Source: Nepenthes gracilis (lineage: Eukaryota; Streptophyta; Magnoliopsida; Caryophyllales; Nepenthaceae). From it: 64,000 bases of DNA. Made by a program: the position numbers and the translations under genes. The stretch covers positions 1,550,001-1,614,000 of the forward strand of contig BSYO01000024.1 in NCBI GenBank assembly GCA_033239525.1, read 5' to 3'. Each line of letters opens with the position of its first letter. Positions within the stretch are counted from its first letter, which is position 1. The notes below the pieces were generated by a model. That model had not been told where the DNA came from, did not search any database, and worked only from the letters and a program-made list of their open reading frames with translations. Below, one piece after another: positions 9,950 through 21,510 of this stretch.

Positions 9950-11650
9950 CTTCAGTTTGGATTTGACAGTAGTTTGGACAAATGTGCCCCTCTTGGCCAC
10001 ATACATGGCACATTAGGACATATCTATGAGATTGATTTGATACCATACAGATTTTGTTTGATGGCACATCATAGGTGGCCTTAGTGAATATCTTGTCTTC
10101 TAATTCTTAGTTTTTCTTGGATATTAGACATGAGTTGACATAATCCCTTTATTTATGGATTTTACAAGGACAATAATTGTGTTTGTTGTTATCTTTTAAG
10201 TCTTTGTCGTCTTATCAAACCCCAAAGCATTTCTATTTCCTATACAACGTTATCCAAGCCTAACAAGTAATCTAGTTTTTTAGCACTGCAAATAAAAGTC
10301 ACAAGTTAAGCATGCGATTTTCCAAAGTCGTGCTCAATCATTTTAAGTATTTTTCTTGTAAAGATTTTTAACCTCGTTAAATTCTTTCAAGTTTCTTAGG
10401 TATATCTCTAGTTTGATCATGATTTGTTTTTTTATCATTCTCCATTTCATTAAATCTCTTGTTGATGACTTTATTTAATTTCTTCATTTTTAGACTCTTA
10501 TTAAAGATTGTCGTAGGCCTCCTATAATTCACAATCATCATCCATGTTAATTTCAAGATCGTAGCTCATAAGGTTGTTATTTTTATTTTCTTGAATGTTC
10601 TTTGATATGAATGTAACAATGATCATGTAATTGACAAAATTACCTGAAGAGTTATCACTATTGCTTTTTTTTTTTACTTTTATTATCAGAAAAAAAATAT
10701 TAAATATCTTGACCTCATTTCTACAAAATTGGGCAGTCAATACTAATGTGTCTATATCCATGACAGTGAACCTCTTGGGTATTCTTCTTTTTTGTTGGGG
10801 GATCTTTTAAGTCCCATTTAACAGTTCATCCCTATTTTGATTCCTCAAATTGCCCTTATTTTTTATAAATATTTTCTTATTATTCGTAAATACCTTCCTA
10901 GACTTCTTCATAAATAGGCTATATCCTCTACTCCTAAAGATTCCTCATCAGAGTCTTCATTAGGATCTTCTTTTACAATTCAAAGAGCTTTAGACTTAAC
11001 TTTTTTAATGTTGGGCAATGCGAGTTCATAGGTTTGGAGGAATCTTACCAACTCCTATATCTTAATCCCATGTAAGTCTTTATTCCCCTAAATGGCTGTC
11101 ACTTTTGGTTTGAATCCCTCCATAAATGATCTCATCACTTTTTTACAATTTTGCTCTTAGGAATCTTTTCGTTAGATTGAAACTCGGGTTGACAATATTA
11201 TCAAGTTTCATATAGAATTCATCAAATGTTTCTTTATTTCTCATCCTAGTTTCTTCTAATTTAGATATTAATAATTGAAACTTTGAGTTTTCTACTATTC
11301 TCATTCCCTTATTAGTGACTTTAAGAATATCCTAAGCCTCCTTGTCCATCTCACACATAGAAACTCATTTAAACTCATTTGAAAAAAGAGTCAAGAAAAT
11401 AACTTTAAGACTGTGACCGTTCCTATTGCAATTAGTTTCATCACAAGTCCTCACCTTGGTGTCCCTTATGGCGATTACATTATGTTCAATGTTTGTAGGA
11501 AAGGTCCAAGCTCTTTGGGTACTGACCTAGACATATTAATCCATCAATTTTAAAAATACTTTCATTTGAACGTTTAAATATACATAATTACTCCTACCAA
11601 AGAATAGAGGAAAAGACAATGATTGACTCAAACTTATCTTTAAATGAAGG
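9950..11650 (-). pseudogene. Ty1/copia gag relic (UBN2-type)
   Basis: The minus strand reads as a decayed copia Gag. The N-terminal part is near 11640 (F-GRSNYVYLNVQMKVFL). Next come KEA-DIL and SKFQLLISKLEETRMRNKET. FDEFYMKLDNIVNPSFNL follows near 11170-11300, then a K-LRSL-like segment and an acidic stretch. A zinc knuckle CHVCGQEGHICPNYC ends it at about 9970-10020. Many stops and shifts are present. It does not belong to the Tork families of this window, and its zinc-knuckle end abuts the right LTR of element A. Confidence 0.7.
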
Positions 11651-14600
11651 ATCAAGGATCAAATTTAGTCTTTGGCACAATGTGAAATTCTTATATTTAG
11701 ATCTTTTATAACCTAAAAGGCAATGAATAGATAATTATTGTGAAATTGAGCAAAGTTACACAGTAATCAATAACATTAAAGATTATGCAAACTAAATGAA
11801 AAAATAGTCACACACATATATCACCAAATAAAAATGTAGAAGTAATAATTAAATCAAATATCAATTTTGATGGTATAAAAAAAATTAAAACAGTAAAAAT
11901 TTTCTGGCTTTATTAGCTAAAGCTAAAAGTACAATTCATTATGACATTTTCAACTCATAGATCAGTGATTGATTGCTTTCAATCATTTATTTGTTACTAA
12001 CAACTTTTAATAAGATCTAACCAATCCATAGACTTTAGCAATGGTACCTCTTACAATCCATCAATTAGGACACGTGCCAAAATGTCAAAAATAATTAAAA
12101 TTAAAAATCTAAAATTGTGTTGTGATTCTAACAAATTGTTTATAATTTTAATTATATGAATTAATTTAATTCTTATTCAAGGAAACTGTCCAAATTGTCC
12201 CTTTAATCTTGATTTTTTGTACCTACTCAAAATTATCAAATATTACATAAATATCTAATTATATGTGATACAACATAAATCACAAAGTATTGCCCCCTAG
12301 CCAAGAGGATTTGAACCGAACAAGACATATATGTCACTAATAAAATATTCTACGTTGTACTTCCAACAATTATACTTGTCAAGGTTGTCAAACTAAATAA
12401 TTTCCAATAAAAATCTTCCCCAGGACACCACCTGTCCACCTCCCTTATAAATAAATTCTATACTCGTTAAACTAAAATATTATGAATTTAATAAGAGTAA
12501 GTTAAAAATTTAACAAAATATCAAGGGTCAATAATAAACCTTGCCAAAGAGATTGTAATATATAAGGTTGATCTATATACTTTATCCCATACATAGATCC
12601 ATAAGCCAATATTCAAAACCCATAAGTAGACTAACGATATAGCACACGCTAGATGCATAATTTGGGTATCTGTGTTTGAATTATCAGCGAATTTAATGTT
12701 ATTAGATTTGAGTTATTTTGACGTCATTTTGAGTATGGAGTAGTTAGAATATTATCCCTTTAATGTAAATTATTTTCTCAATAACTTATGTTTTTTGATT
12801 TTGGAATAATAATTTTTTGAATTTCAAGGGAGTATAAGTAAAAAGTGGTAATGTGCCTATTGGAAAGATGCCCATAGTATAAAAAATTAAAAATATATTT
12901 TAAAAGATTTTATGTGCTTACTGATTTGATGCTATTGACTATGTCCTCCATTGCTGCCAATTTATGTACTGCATGAACACCTCTTCAACTGTTTTCTTCA
13001 CCCCGTGACAACTTCCCTATTCTTACTCTTTTCACATTTTTCTTTGAATTTTTGATTTCTTAGGCCATCAATTGCCCTAATTTTTGTTATTTTTATATTT
13101 TTTCTTGAATCAATCCTATTTACTTACAAAAATCAAATATTTAATTTACTTTTAACTGCACAATTTTGAGAACAAAATTTTCCAAACGATGAAGTTGCTG
13201 CATCCTCAAGAGTGTATATGATTTTAATTTTTGATATCTATGGGTAGATATATCTCTTGTCATGGAGGTGAGATCACTATCATGAACAATAGTTACAATA
13301 CGAAAACAAGGACACATTCAATTTATAATAAGTGGGTCCAATAATCTATCGCTATACCATGAGCTATAATGAGTAGGACACATCAAAAATTTATTATTTA
13401 GATCAGGTCCACTAGTTGAGGCGGGCAAATCATCACACTAACTGATTCCGATAGACGGTCACAGATGGCCGAAGGTCAGAGACCAATCATCGGAACTAAT
13501 CTACTTCCAAACAATGCCAGAAGAATTTTTGTATATTTTTAAATAATAATTGTTTAATTCTTACTATATTCCTGCCTAACTATTGCATTGGTACTACAAC
13601 TTTGAGTCTGAAAATAAGAGATACAATAATAGATTTCAAGTCTATCTATTGGAAAAAGCTTTCTGAGCAAAACCAACATTAAATTGATGTGGTGCAGGAT
13701 GTCATGAGGTGGGGTGGAGGGTTTCATGTTCTTCTTTCTCCCATATCATTAAAAGAGACAGCTAGCTGGCCATGCAGTACCTAGTATATATTTTATGGTC
13801 AATCATTATTTTATCTATAGTTACGTGACAGGATGTCATGCTTTCAACACCGATGGGATATAGTCATGGTAACGTAGCATCTAATCTATCAATATGTTTT
13901 TTTATATAAACTTGTTAATACAGATTGATAAATAAAATATCATATTATCTAATAATGGCTTAATAGCATTTTTAATAGATTTTTATTTCAAATATATGTA
14001 TTAGAAATAGAAAATCTTTATTATTATTTTATGAATTTATGTCAAAACTACGTATACGACCACATCTATAAAGAATATAAACCAGTTAAGTTAAGTATAT
14101 AACAGTAGGAACTGAACTAATGATCGAACATCTAACATTACAGATTTTGTTAACTCGGACTGGTATATAGTAATGGCATGCATACTTATGTGTAATGGTA
14201 GAAGCTAGCCAGAAAGTTTATTTTTGTGGGTAAGGTATGGTACATGGCATCACATAAACTCTTTAATTTTTCCACTATTTGCCATTAATGATCTCTGCAG
14301 ACAGGATCATGTGCACCATCTCAGCCAGTGACGACTGCTATTCCCACCTAAATGCCACTCATGTGATATTGGGAGTTGAATTAACAGATGCTGACAACTG
14401 TGTTTTGCTGTAAATGCTCAAGTTGTGAAGCCTTTGTAGGGGATCTTTATGATATACTTAGTTTATTATTAATTGAACATACATCAAAAAATTCTTTAAG
14501 GAAAGAATGCCTCTCTATTTCTCTGTTCGTACGTCCATGCTGTGGATTCTGTAAAAAAAAATTCTTCAAATATATGGATAAAATCTGAATCACTCATAAA

Positions 14601-15749
14601 AATAGTAAATATAGAGTTCTAATCTTTTATATACTTTTAAATCCTGAAAATTATGGGGGCAAGTCCTTCATTTTCTTACTTTCTGTAATCTCTAACGTCT
14701 CATTATTTTTTATTTTCTAAGAAATATATCTGATTTGAACGTCAAATGATATTTTGGATAGCAAATTCTATATTATTTGACATCTTTTTAATTATTATAG
14801 TATGTTGAATCCAAATTAAAAGGTTCGAAGAACCAACCCGATTTAATTCGAACAGCTATCTAGATCCGAATTATGCATCACTCTCATTCGTGTATTTATG
14901 CTGTGGATTTTGTGAGAGATTTTCTAAAATGACAACCTATTTCTGAGGAATAACACGTTAAATAATCAGAATAATATTGATTTTGACAAAATTAATATAT
15001 CGTAGTCTATATGATTCATGTCTTTTTATAGGTTTGTATATCTAACAAATTTAACCAAAATACGTAGAAAATTCAAACGCTCGTGGCCCGTTATGAAAAT
15101 GTGCAGACGCCCAGGCTGTACAATATTTAACAAATTTAAACCAATACATATAAAATAAAAGTCTGAAAAATGAATTTTCCAACTTCAAATAGAAAATCAA
15201 ATTTAATATTAAATTTACATCTTAAAATTAAGATAAAATATATATATATATATATTTTTTTTATTTATAAATACTGTTCTAATATGGACTGTTTTTCCTG
15301 GGTACTTATGGGGGAAAAAAAATCCATTTTTTGTTTTAAGTGAAAAAGGAATGGCCTAAACGGTCCTTGACCTATTTAAGCAACCCGAGCCGGAACTAAC
15401 CCTAAACCAAATATCATCACTTGAAGTTGGCTAAACCAAAAACGAACCACCACGAAAATGGCCCGAACCCAACACAACCTGAACTCAAAATGGTTTGATA
15501 ATGCAATAAGCACTTTAATAAATCAAGTTTAATACCAAAATTAAAGTTGGTCTAATCAAACATGATCAGATAAAAAAACAAAAATCAACGTTATCTCAGC
15601 TCTAAAATTAGTAGTGTGAATCGAAACTCAAAATGCACCTAAAAAGCCCATATTGTAGAAATTAGTATCGATAGTCCGGTATTTTACTAGTGTCGTCTCG
15701 ACTAAAATAGAAGGGTTGTTTTGTTTAAGATCCAACTGCTTCAATAGGT
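11651..15749. other. AT-rich intergenic tract
   Basis: I find no gene here. The first part (11651-12600) may hold the leader or LTR of the gag relic. Weakly related text appears at 14500-14560 and 14880-14940 (GCTGTGGATT-TGT followed by TTCT), which suggests an old duplication. (TA)n-rich sequence occurs at 15238-15256. Short frames at 14388 and 15628 show no family resemblance. Confidence 0.4.
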
Positions 15750-16079
15750 TGTTGGCGTAAGATGGACAGTCGGATGGAATGTACAGAATTACACATATAC
15801 AGTGAAGTGAATAATGAAAAAGAAGAACACACAAGATTTTACGTAGAAAAACCTTCTTAGTTAAGGAAAAAATCACGGAACACTTAATCCACTAATGAGA
15901 ATTCACTATATGAGATTGGTTACACACAAACCCACGGCTACACAAGCTTTAGAAATAAAACCGAAGAACAGAGCACGAGCAATACAAAGAATTCAACACT
16001 TTATGTTTTCACTCATTGTTCTCTTGTTCTTCACTGTTTTCACTCTCTCTTGATCTCATATATTAGATATCTCTAATCC

Positions 16080-16122
<43 letters not shown>

Positions 16123-16628
16123 CATACACACACACACCCCTTCAGCAGGATGAGTAGCTACCGACTCAGCAAGGTAGTTGCGTGCACATTTCCCAAAGCT
16201 TGCAAAGGTGGCGCACGCCCTGACCTGTAGCAGATGGCGCATGCATGCCCTGCAAATTGATTTGTTAACTTCCCTAGGATGTCGTCTTCTAACTGCTCAA
16301 TCAGAAAAGTCAACTGCACGCCATTTGGAGTAGACAGCTGTTCAGCATTTCTATTCTCATCCGATCAACACTCCGTTGACTGTCTTCCACTCGTAGCCGG
16401 TCAATGCCCACGTTGACTGTCTTCCTCTCTTGACCGATCAACGCCAACATTGACCGGTTATTTTCGTTTGTCCAAAACTTCTAGTCAATAATGTTGACCG
16501 AAATTTCTTATGCATAGTCTGTGGACATTTAGCGCACAAGTCCACAAACCTCAGCAGTACTCAAGGTCCCCGTACTCCGTCCGAGTCCTTTGGCCATCAG
16601 GACTTTCACACGGGATTGACCCTCAACA
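15750..16628 (-). repeat. Element B 3' LTR (879 bp)
   Basis: It begins TGTTGGCG and ends CCTCAACA on the plus strand. It contains the microsatellite at 16081-16137 and several TTGACC/GGTCAA boxes at 16300-16500. It is homologous over its length to 20664-21510. Confidence 0.88.
16081..16137. repeat. (TACA)n/(TA)n/(CA)n compound microsatellite
   Basis: About 57 bp of TACA repeats, then TA, TACA and CA repeats lie inside the element B 3' LTR, at the place where the element D LTRs have their TATA-like tract. The corresponding tract in the other B LTR (about 21000-21016) is much shorter, so the microsatellite expanded after insertion. Confidence 0.85.
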
Positions 16629-17170
16629 AACTTTTCCTCACAATCGCGAGAAATTAGGATCCACCAGCCTAGCCAAATTGCAGCAAGCTTCATTCTTACC
16701 TTTCGGTAAAATTTGCGTCAACATGTCCGCACCATTTTCTTCAATCCCAACCTTCTCTAGTGACAGCAAACATACTTCAATAACATCTCTCACCAAATGG
16801 TATTGAATATCAATATGCTTCAATCTAGAATAGAATGAAGAATTCTTATAGAGATGTATGACACTCTTACTATCATAGAGTATCTCATACTTTTCTCGTC
16901 TAAGGCCCAATTCTTGAATAAATTTCTTCATCCACAACATCTATTTACGAGTTTCTATCACTACAATGTACTCGACTCTAATAGTAAAAAGGGTAACGCA
17001 CTTCTACAACTTTGACTGCAAGGAAACTGTGTATCCAACAAATTTCACCCAATATCCTGAGGTAGATTTTCGAGAATTAATGTCCCCGGCCATATCCGCG
17101 TCCGTGTAGCTGACCAACTGGAGCTTCTCTTCTCCAAACTCCAGACACATTCTTGAAATTTTTTAAAAAT
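16629..17170 (-). pseudogene. Element B RNase H, broken
   Basis: A 100-codon open segment (16638-16940) carries LWMKKFIQELGL, YDSKSVIHLYKNSS, LKHIDIQYHLVRDVIE and GADMLTQILPKGK, the C-terminal half of a copia RNase H. Upstream parts (ADMAGD, KWYLR) are recognisable but shifted. A polypurine tract (GTGAGGAAAAGTT in element sense) lies at 16629-16645. Confidence 0.8.
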
Positions 17171-17173
17171 ATC

Positions 17174-18262
17174 TCAGGATCCAATAGAGCAATACTCCTT
17201 CCCCGGGTTTGAGAGGAATCTGCTGACAGTACCGACCGCATGAGCAATGTCTGGCCTTGTACACACAGCAGCGTACATCAAGTTACCAACGGCTGACGAA
17301 TAAGGAAAACCTCTCATGTGGGCATTCTCAGTGTCCGAGGACGGATATTGCTTCCAACTCAACCTGAAGTGGTTGGCCAATGGGGTGTTTACTTGCTTGA
17401 ATTTTTTTATGTTAAACCGTCGAAGTTCTTTCTCAATGTAGCTCTCTTGGGACAGCCAAAATTTCTTATTCTTCTGGTCCTGAAATATTCTGATTTTCAG
17501 AATTTACTTTGTCGGCTCGAGGTCTTTCGTAGCAAATGGCTATCCTAATTGCTTTTTCAGCTCATGAATCCGAATGCTATTTTTTTCGATAATCAACATG
17601 TCGTCTACATAAAGGAGAAGGACGATAAAATCGTCCTCGAAAAATCTATTCATCAAGACGCAGTGGTTAGAAATAGTCTTTTGATATCTTTGATCGACCA
17701 TGATAGACTCAAACGTCATGTACCACTATCTGGGAGCCTGTTTCAATCCGTACAGGCTCTTCTTTAGATGACAAGTCAATCCTTCCTTCTCCTTGACTTC
17801 GAATTCCTTGGGTTATTCCATGTAAATTTCTTCTTCAAGGTTACCGTGGAGAAACACTGTCTGGACATCCAACTGCTCTACCTCCAAATCTAGAGCAGCT
17901 ACTAAACCAAGCACAATACGAACGGAGGATATTTTCACCCACAGTGCAAAGATATCATCAAAATTCACGCCTTCACGCTGACTAAAATCTTTCACTACTA
18001 GCCTCGCCTTGTATCTCGGCTGCATGGTATCCTCGGATGTCTTCAACCAGATGACCCGCTTATTCTTTAGGGCTCTCTTCTCCTTAGCTAACTCGAAAGT
18101 ATGATTTTCATATAATAAATTCATCTCATCATTCATTACTTCAAACCATTTTTGTTTATATGCACCATTCACAGCCTGGTCAAAATCTTTAGACTCACCG
18201 GTATCAGTGAGCAGGATATACTTGTTGGCTGAAAGACGGACGGACGACTGTCTATTCCTCAA
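17174..18262 (-). pseudogene. Element B reverse transcriptase, broken
   Basis: The first half is a 149-codon frame at 17813-18262. It contains RNRQSSVRLSANKYILLTD, YENHTFELA, ALKNKRVIWLK, YKARLVVKDFSQ and LEVEQLDVQTVFLHGNLEE. The YVDD box is at 17600-17611 in a shifted frame. The thumb-side YSSAVGNLMYAAVCTRPDIA lies at 17174-17380. At least three frame breaks separate them. Confidence 0.82.
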
Positions 18263-18310
18263 AGATCGTTAGACAGGAAACTCCTCGGCAGGTTGAGGAG
18301 CAACTTCATC

Positions 18311-18853
18311 CTAGTCCACCTCAGGCGCTGTAACTGTCTCACTATTGTCCTCGACCACATCTGCAAGATTGTCCTCGTCCTCAAGAGGTACTGGACGGAC
18401 AACTTCAGCACTTACCTTATCCGTCCAGCCAGTATCAGGCTTGGTCTTCCTACCAATATTTTGAATCGTTTTATCTTCAACGAACGCTACATCCCTTGAC
18501 CGGACAAGTTTTTTTTCAATTGGATCATAAAATCTGAAATCCAATTCATCTTTTCCGTGGCCTAGAAAGACACATTGCATCATCTTTGACTCGAGCTTGG
18601 TTCTTTCATCTTTTAGGATATGAACGAAAGTTTTGCACCCAAACACCTATAAATGATCATAAGAGAGCTCCTTTTCTGACCATATTTTCTCCGACATTTT
18701 ACCCTTCAATGGCTTATTGGGCGACCTATTAATAACATAGGCCGCTGTCTTCAGTGCTTCTTTCCAAAAAGATATAGGAAGTCTATCTTCTGAAAGTATG
18801 CACCGTACCCTTTTCAGAAGTATGTGGTTCATCCGCTCTGCCACTCCATTCAA
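18311..18853 (-). pseudogene. Element B integrase C-terminal half
   Basis: NGVAERMNHILLKRVRC begins the Glu-containing part of the DDE core, and AAYVINRSPNKPL follows at 18647-18853. The downstream domain (FGCKTFVHILKDERTKLE, FLGHGKDELDFRFYDPIEKK) and the acidic linker are at 18311-18646. A stop at 18645 splits them. Confidence 0.75.
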
Positions 18854-19477
18854 CTGTGGTGTTTTGGGTGGAGTCTTGTAATGCCTAATGCCATGAGACC
18901 GGCAGTAGGAATCAAATACCCCAGTGTATTCGCCCCCATTATCATTTCAGACGATTTTCAGTTTCTTCCCTATCTGTCGCTCCACCAATGCAAGAAACTG
19001 CTCAAATATACCGAAGATTTGGTCTTCGATTTTCAGTGGATAAACCCATAACTTTCTAGAGCAGTTATCAATGAAAGATACAAAGTATTGGGCTCCGCAT
19101 ACATATGTGTGGATCAGATCGAGTACTTTCGCCTTTGTAGTGGATGAGTCTCCATGAAATAAGACTCTCCATTACTTGCCGACCATGCAATGAGGACACG
19201 TCCTCAGTCCATCTCCTTCCACTCCTGGGATAAGACCATTCCTGGCCAAATGACACAATCTGCGTTCACTCATGTATCCCAATCTACGGTGCCACAAATC
19301 ATCAGACTCCTTACTGGTTGTGGCGTTCACATTTCCGACCACTGCACATGCCTTTATTACATATAGGCAAGAACACTTCTTCTCTCTTGCCACAACCAGA
19401 GACCCTCTGGTCACCTTCCACTCACATTCACAGAACGTATTACAGTAACCTTCATCATCCAATCGGCCGACTGACAT
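18854..19477 (-). pseudogene. Element B integrase N-terminus and pre-integrase
   Basis: The pre-integrase zinc-binding segment (DLWHRRLGYMSERRLCHLA, TCPHCMVGK) is open at 19172-19477. Its HHCC zinc pattern is largely kept. The DDE core start follows in broken frames: an SDNGGEY-like segment near 18930-18960 and a KLWVYPLKI-like segment near 19030. About 40 bp around DVCGPF are missing near 19100. Confidence 0.75.
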
Positions 19478-19479
19478 TA

Positions 19480-19700
19480 TATTTTGCCGGATGTCAGGGA
19501 CATGCCGTATATCTTTTAACAGTAATTTCGTCCCATTGTTGGTGACCAGTATGGCATCACCTGTTCCAACGATTTAGGATGTTCCTTCATTTTTCATTCT
19601 TATCACTCCAAAATCTCCTTGAATTTAGGATGTAAACAGTCCCATTTTGGACATAGCATGCAAAGAGGCATCAGAATCAACCACCCAACCAAACTCATGG
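19480..19700 (-). pseudogene. Element B protease, broken
   Basis: VTNNGTKLLLKD, the QNI-like segment and GDFGVIRMKNE are readable on the minus strand. The DSDASLHA-like active-site text near 19660-19680 has Asp in place of Gly in the DSGAS motif, so the protease would be dead. A stop interrupts it at about 19575. Confidence 0.6.
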
Positions 19701-19704
19701 GCAG

Positions 19705-20640
19705 TCATACTTGCCACGTTTTCTTTACACGTGAGTAGGAGATTGCTTCCTGTGATGACTGAGATTGAGGACTTTTGTTCTCATTGTCCTTTTCTTCCTT
19801 TCTCTTTCTCCGTATTTTCACGCTTTCACTTGAAGTAGTACTTTCTAATGTGGTCCTTCTTACCACAGTGATGACACTCAAAGTTTTAATACCTTGATCG
19901 AAATTTACTGCGTCCCTTCTCTTTAAGCTTTTCAGTGTGTCCTCCACTCCTTTCTCGGGACTCAATCACAAGTACCTCAAAATGCGAAGAGATTGAGGCC
20001 CCTTGTGATTGCATTGACTCATTCATGAATAAGGAAGTAAATGACTCGTCCAACTTAAGAGTGTCCTTTTTAAACAACAGAGTTGTGACGATATGGTCAT
20101 ATAAAGCTGGCAGAGAGGCCAGTAATACAAACACCTTTTCTTCCTCATTGATCCCTTATTATGAGTCGACATTTGCGTTACAATTCTGTAAAACTCGTCC
20201 AAGTGCTTCTCAAAACTTCATCCTTCCGACAACCGCAGGCCATAGAACTGCTTCTTCACGTGCAGCCTGGTTGTCAAGGACTTGTACTTATACCGATTTT
20301 TCAGCTTCTTCTAGACCTTCACTAGGTCTATCAGGCCAAGGACCTTTTAGAGCGTGTTATCTGCCAGGCATAATTTTATAATACAGTTGATAAGATCTCT
20401 TTTGCCTTGCCATTCTTCCTTCGTCATATTCTCCGGCTTCTCTTCTTTTTTCTATAATGCTTTCACCGTATCTTCTTGAGCCAGGATATTCTTCACTCTC
20501 TTTTGCCAGAGGATGAAGTTGCCTTACCCATTGAACTGCTCCACACTAAACAGCAAATTCTTTGAAAACAATGTTACTATTTAGACGGAGTTTTCAACTA
20601 TGCTCTCTAATACTACTTGTTGGTATCAGAAGAGGACACA
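19705..20640 (-). pseudogene. Element B gag, broken
   Basis: The Gag reading is LLFSVEQFNG, KRVKNIL, EEWQGKRDLINCIIKLCLADN, then a shifted stretch. An 82-codon piece follows at 19886-20134 (LLASLPALYDHIVTTLLFKK, MNESMQSQGAS). It ends with a zinc knuckle, ECHHCGKKDHIRKYYFK, near 19830-19880, with Tyr where the last zinc-binding Cys normally stands. The expected start ATG reads ATA here. No translatable gag remains. Confidence 0.78.
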
Positions 20641-20650
20641 CAATCAGTAT

Positions 20651-20661
20651 CTCTGATACCA
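20651..20661 (-). other. Element B primer binding site
   Basis: In element sense TGGTATCAGAG follows the LTR end after a short AAG spacer. It is complementary to the 3' end of plant initiator tRNA-Met, which primes minus-strand synthesis in Tnt1-type elements. A second degraded copy of LTR end plus site lies about 48 bp further in, at 20610-20635. Confidence 0.8.
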
Positions 20662-20663
20662 CT

Positions 20664-21510
20664 TGTTGGCTTAAAATGGACGGTCAAACAGAATGCACAG
20701 AATCACACACACATAGTAAAGTGAAGGAAGAAAAAGAAGAACACACAAGATTTTACGTGAAAAATCCTTCTTAATCAAGGAAAAAAACACTGGACACTTA
20801 GTTTATTAATGCGAATTCATTATATGAGATTGGTTACACACAAAACCCATGGCTACACAAGCCCTAGAAATAAATCGAAAAATAGAGCACGAGAAATACA
20901 AAGATTTCAACACTTTATGTTTTCACGCACTGCTCTCTTGTTCTTCACTGTTTTCACTCTCTCTTAATCTCATATATTAGATATCTCTAATCTACACATA
21001 CATATATATATATACACACCCCTTCAGCAGGATGAGCAGCTACCGACTCAGCATAGTAGCTGCGTGCACATTTTCCAAAGCCTGTAAAGGTGGCAACACC
21101 TTAACCTACAGTAGGCGGCACATGTATGCTCTATAAATTGACTTATTGACTTTTCTAGAAATGTCGTTTCCTAACGGCCAAATCAGGAAGGTCAACTGTA
21201 CGTCATTTGGAGTAAACAGCTATTCAGCATTTTTATTCTCAGCCGATCAATGCCCCATCGACTGTCTTCTACTCTCAGTCGGTCAACGACCACGTGGACC
21301 GTCTTCCTTTCTTAGCCGGTCAATGTCCACATTGGCCGGTTATTTTCGTTTGTCCAAAACATCCGGTCAACATTGTGGACCGAAATTTCTTGTGCATAGT
21401 TTGCGGACATTCAGCACACAAGTCCTTAGACCTCAACAGCACTCGAGGTCCTCGTACTCCGCCCGAGTCCTCCGGCCATCAATACTTTCACAAGGGTGTG
21501 ACCCTCAACA
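20664..21510 (-). repeat. Element B 5' LTR (847 bp)
   Basis: It begins TGTTGGCT and ends CCTCAACA on the plus strand and pairs with 15750-16628. Blocks such as CACACAAGATTTTACGTGAAAAATCC and the TTCAGCAGGATGAGCAGCTACC tract are shared. Confidence 0.88.

Larger units (their letters stand above)
15750..21510 (-). mobile_element. Ty1/copia element B (Tork/Tnt1 type)
   Basis: This 5761-bp minus-strand element has LTRs of 879 bp (left) and 847 bp (right). A primer binding site abuts the right LTR, and a polypurine tract abuts the left LTR. Left to right the internal region holds RNase H, reverse transcriptase, integrase, protease and gag, the expected minus-strand order. Every domain is interrupted. 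Flanks TAGGT and AATAT do not match, so the target duplication is lost or the copy is recombinant. LTR divergence is clearly higher than in element E, so the insertion is older. Confidence 0.88.

Noticed and set aside
19935..20381. 148-codon plus-strand frame in element B
   Set aside because: It is antisense to gag segments that are recognisable on the minus strand.
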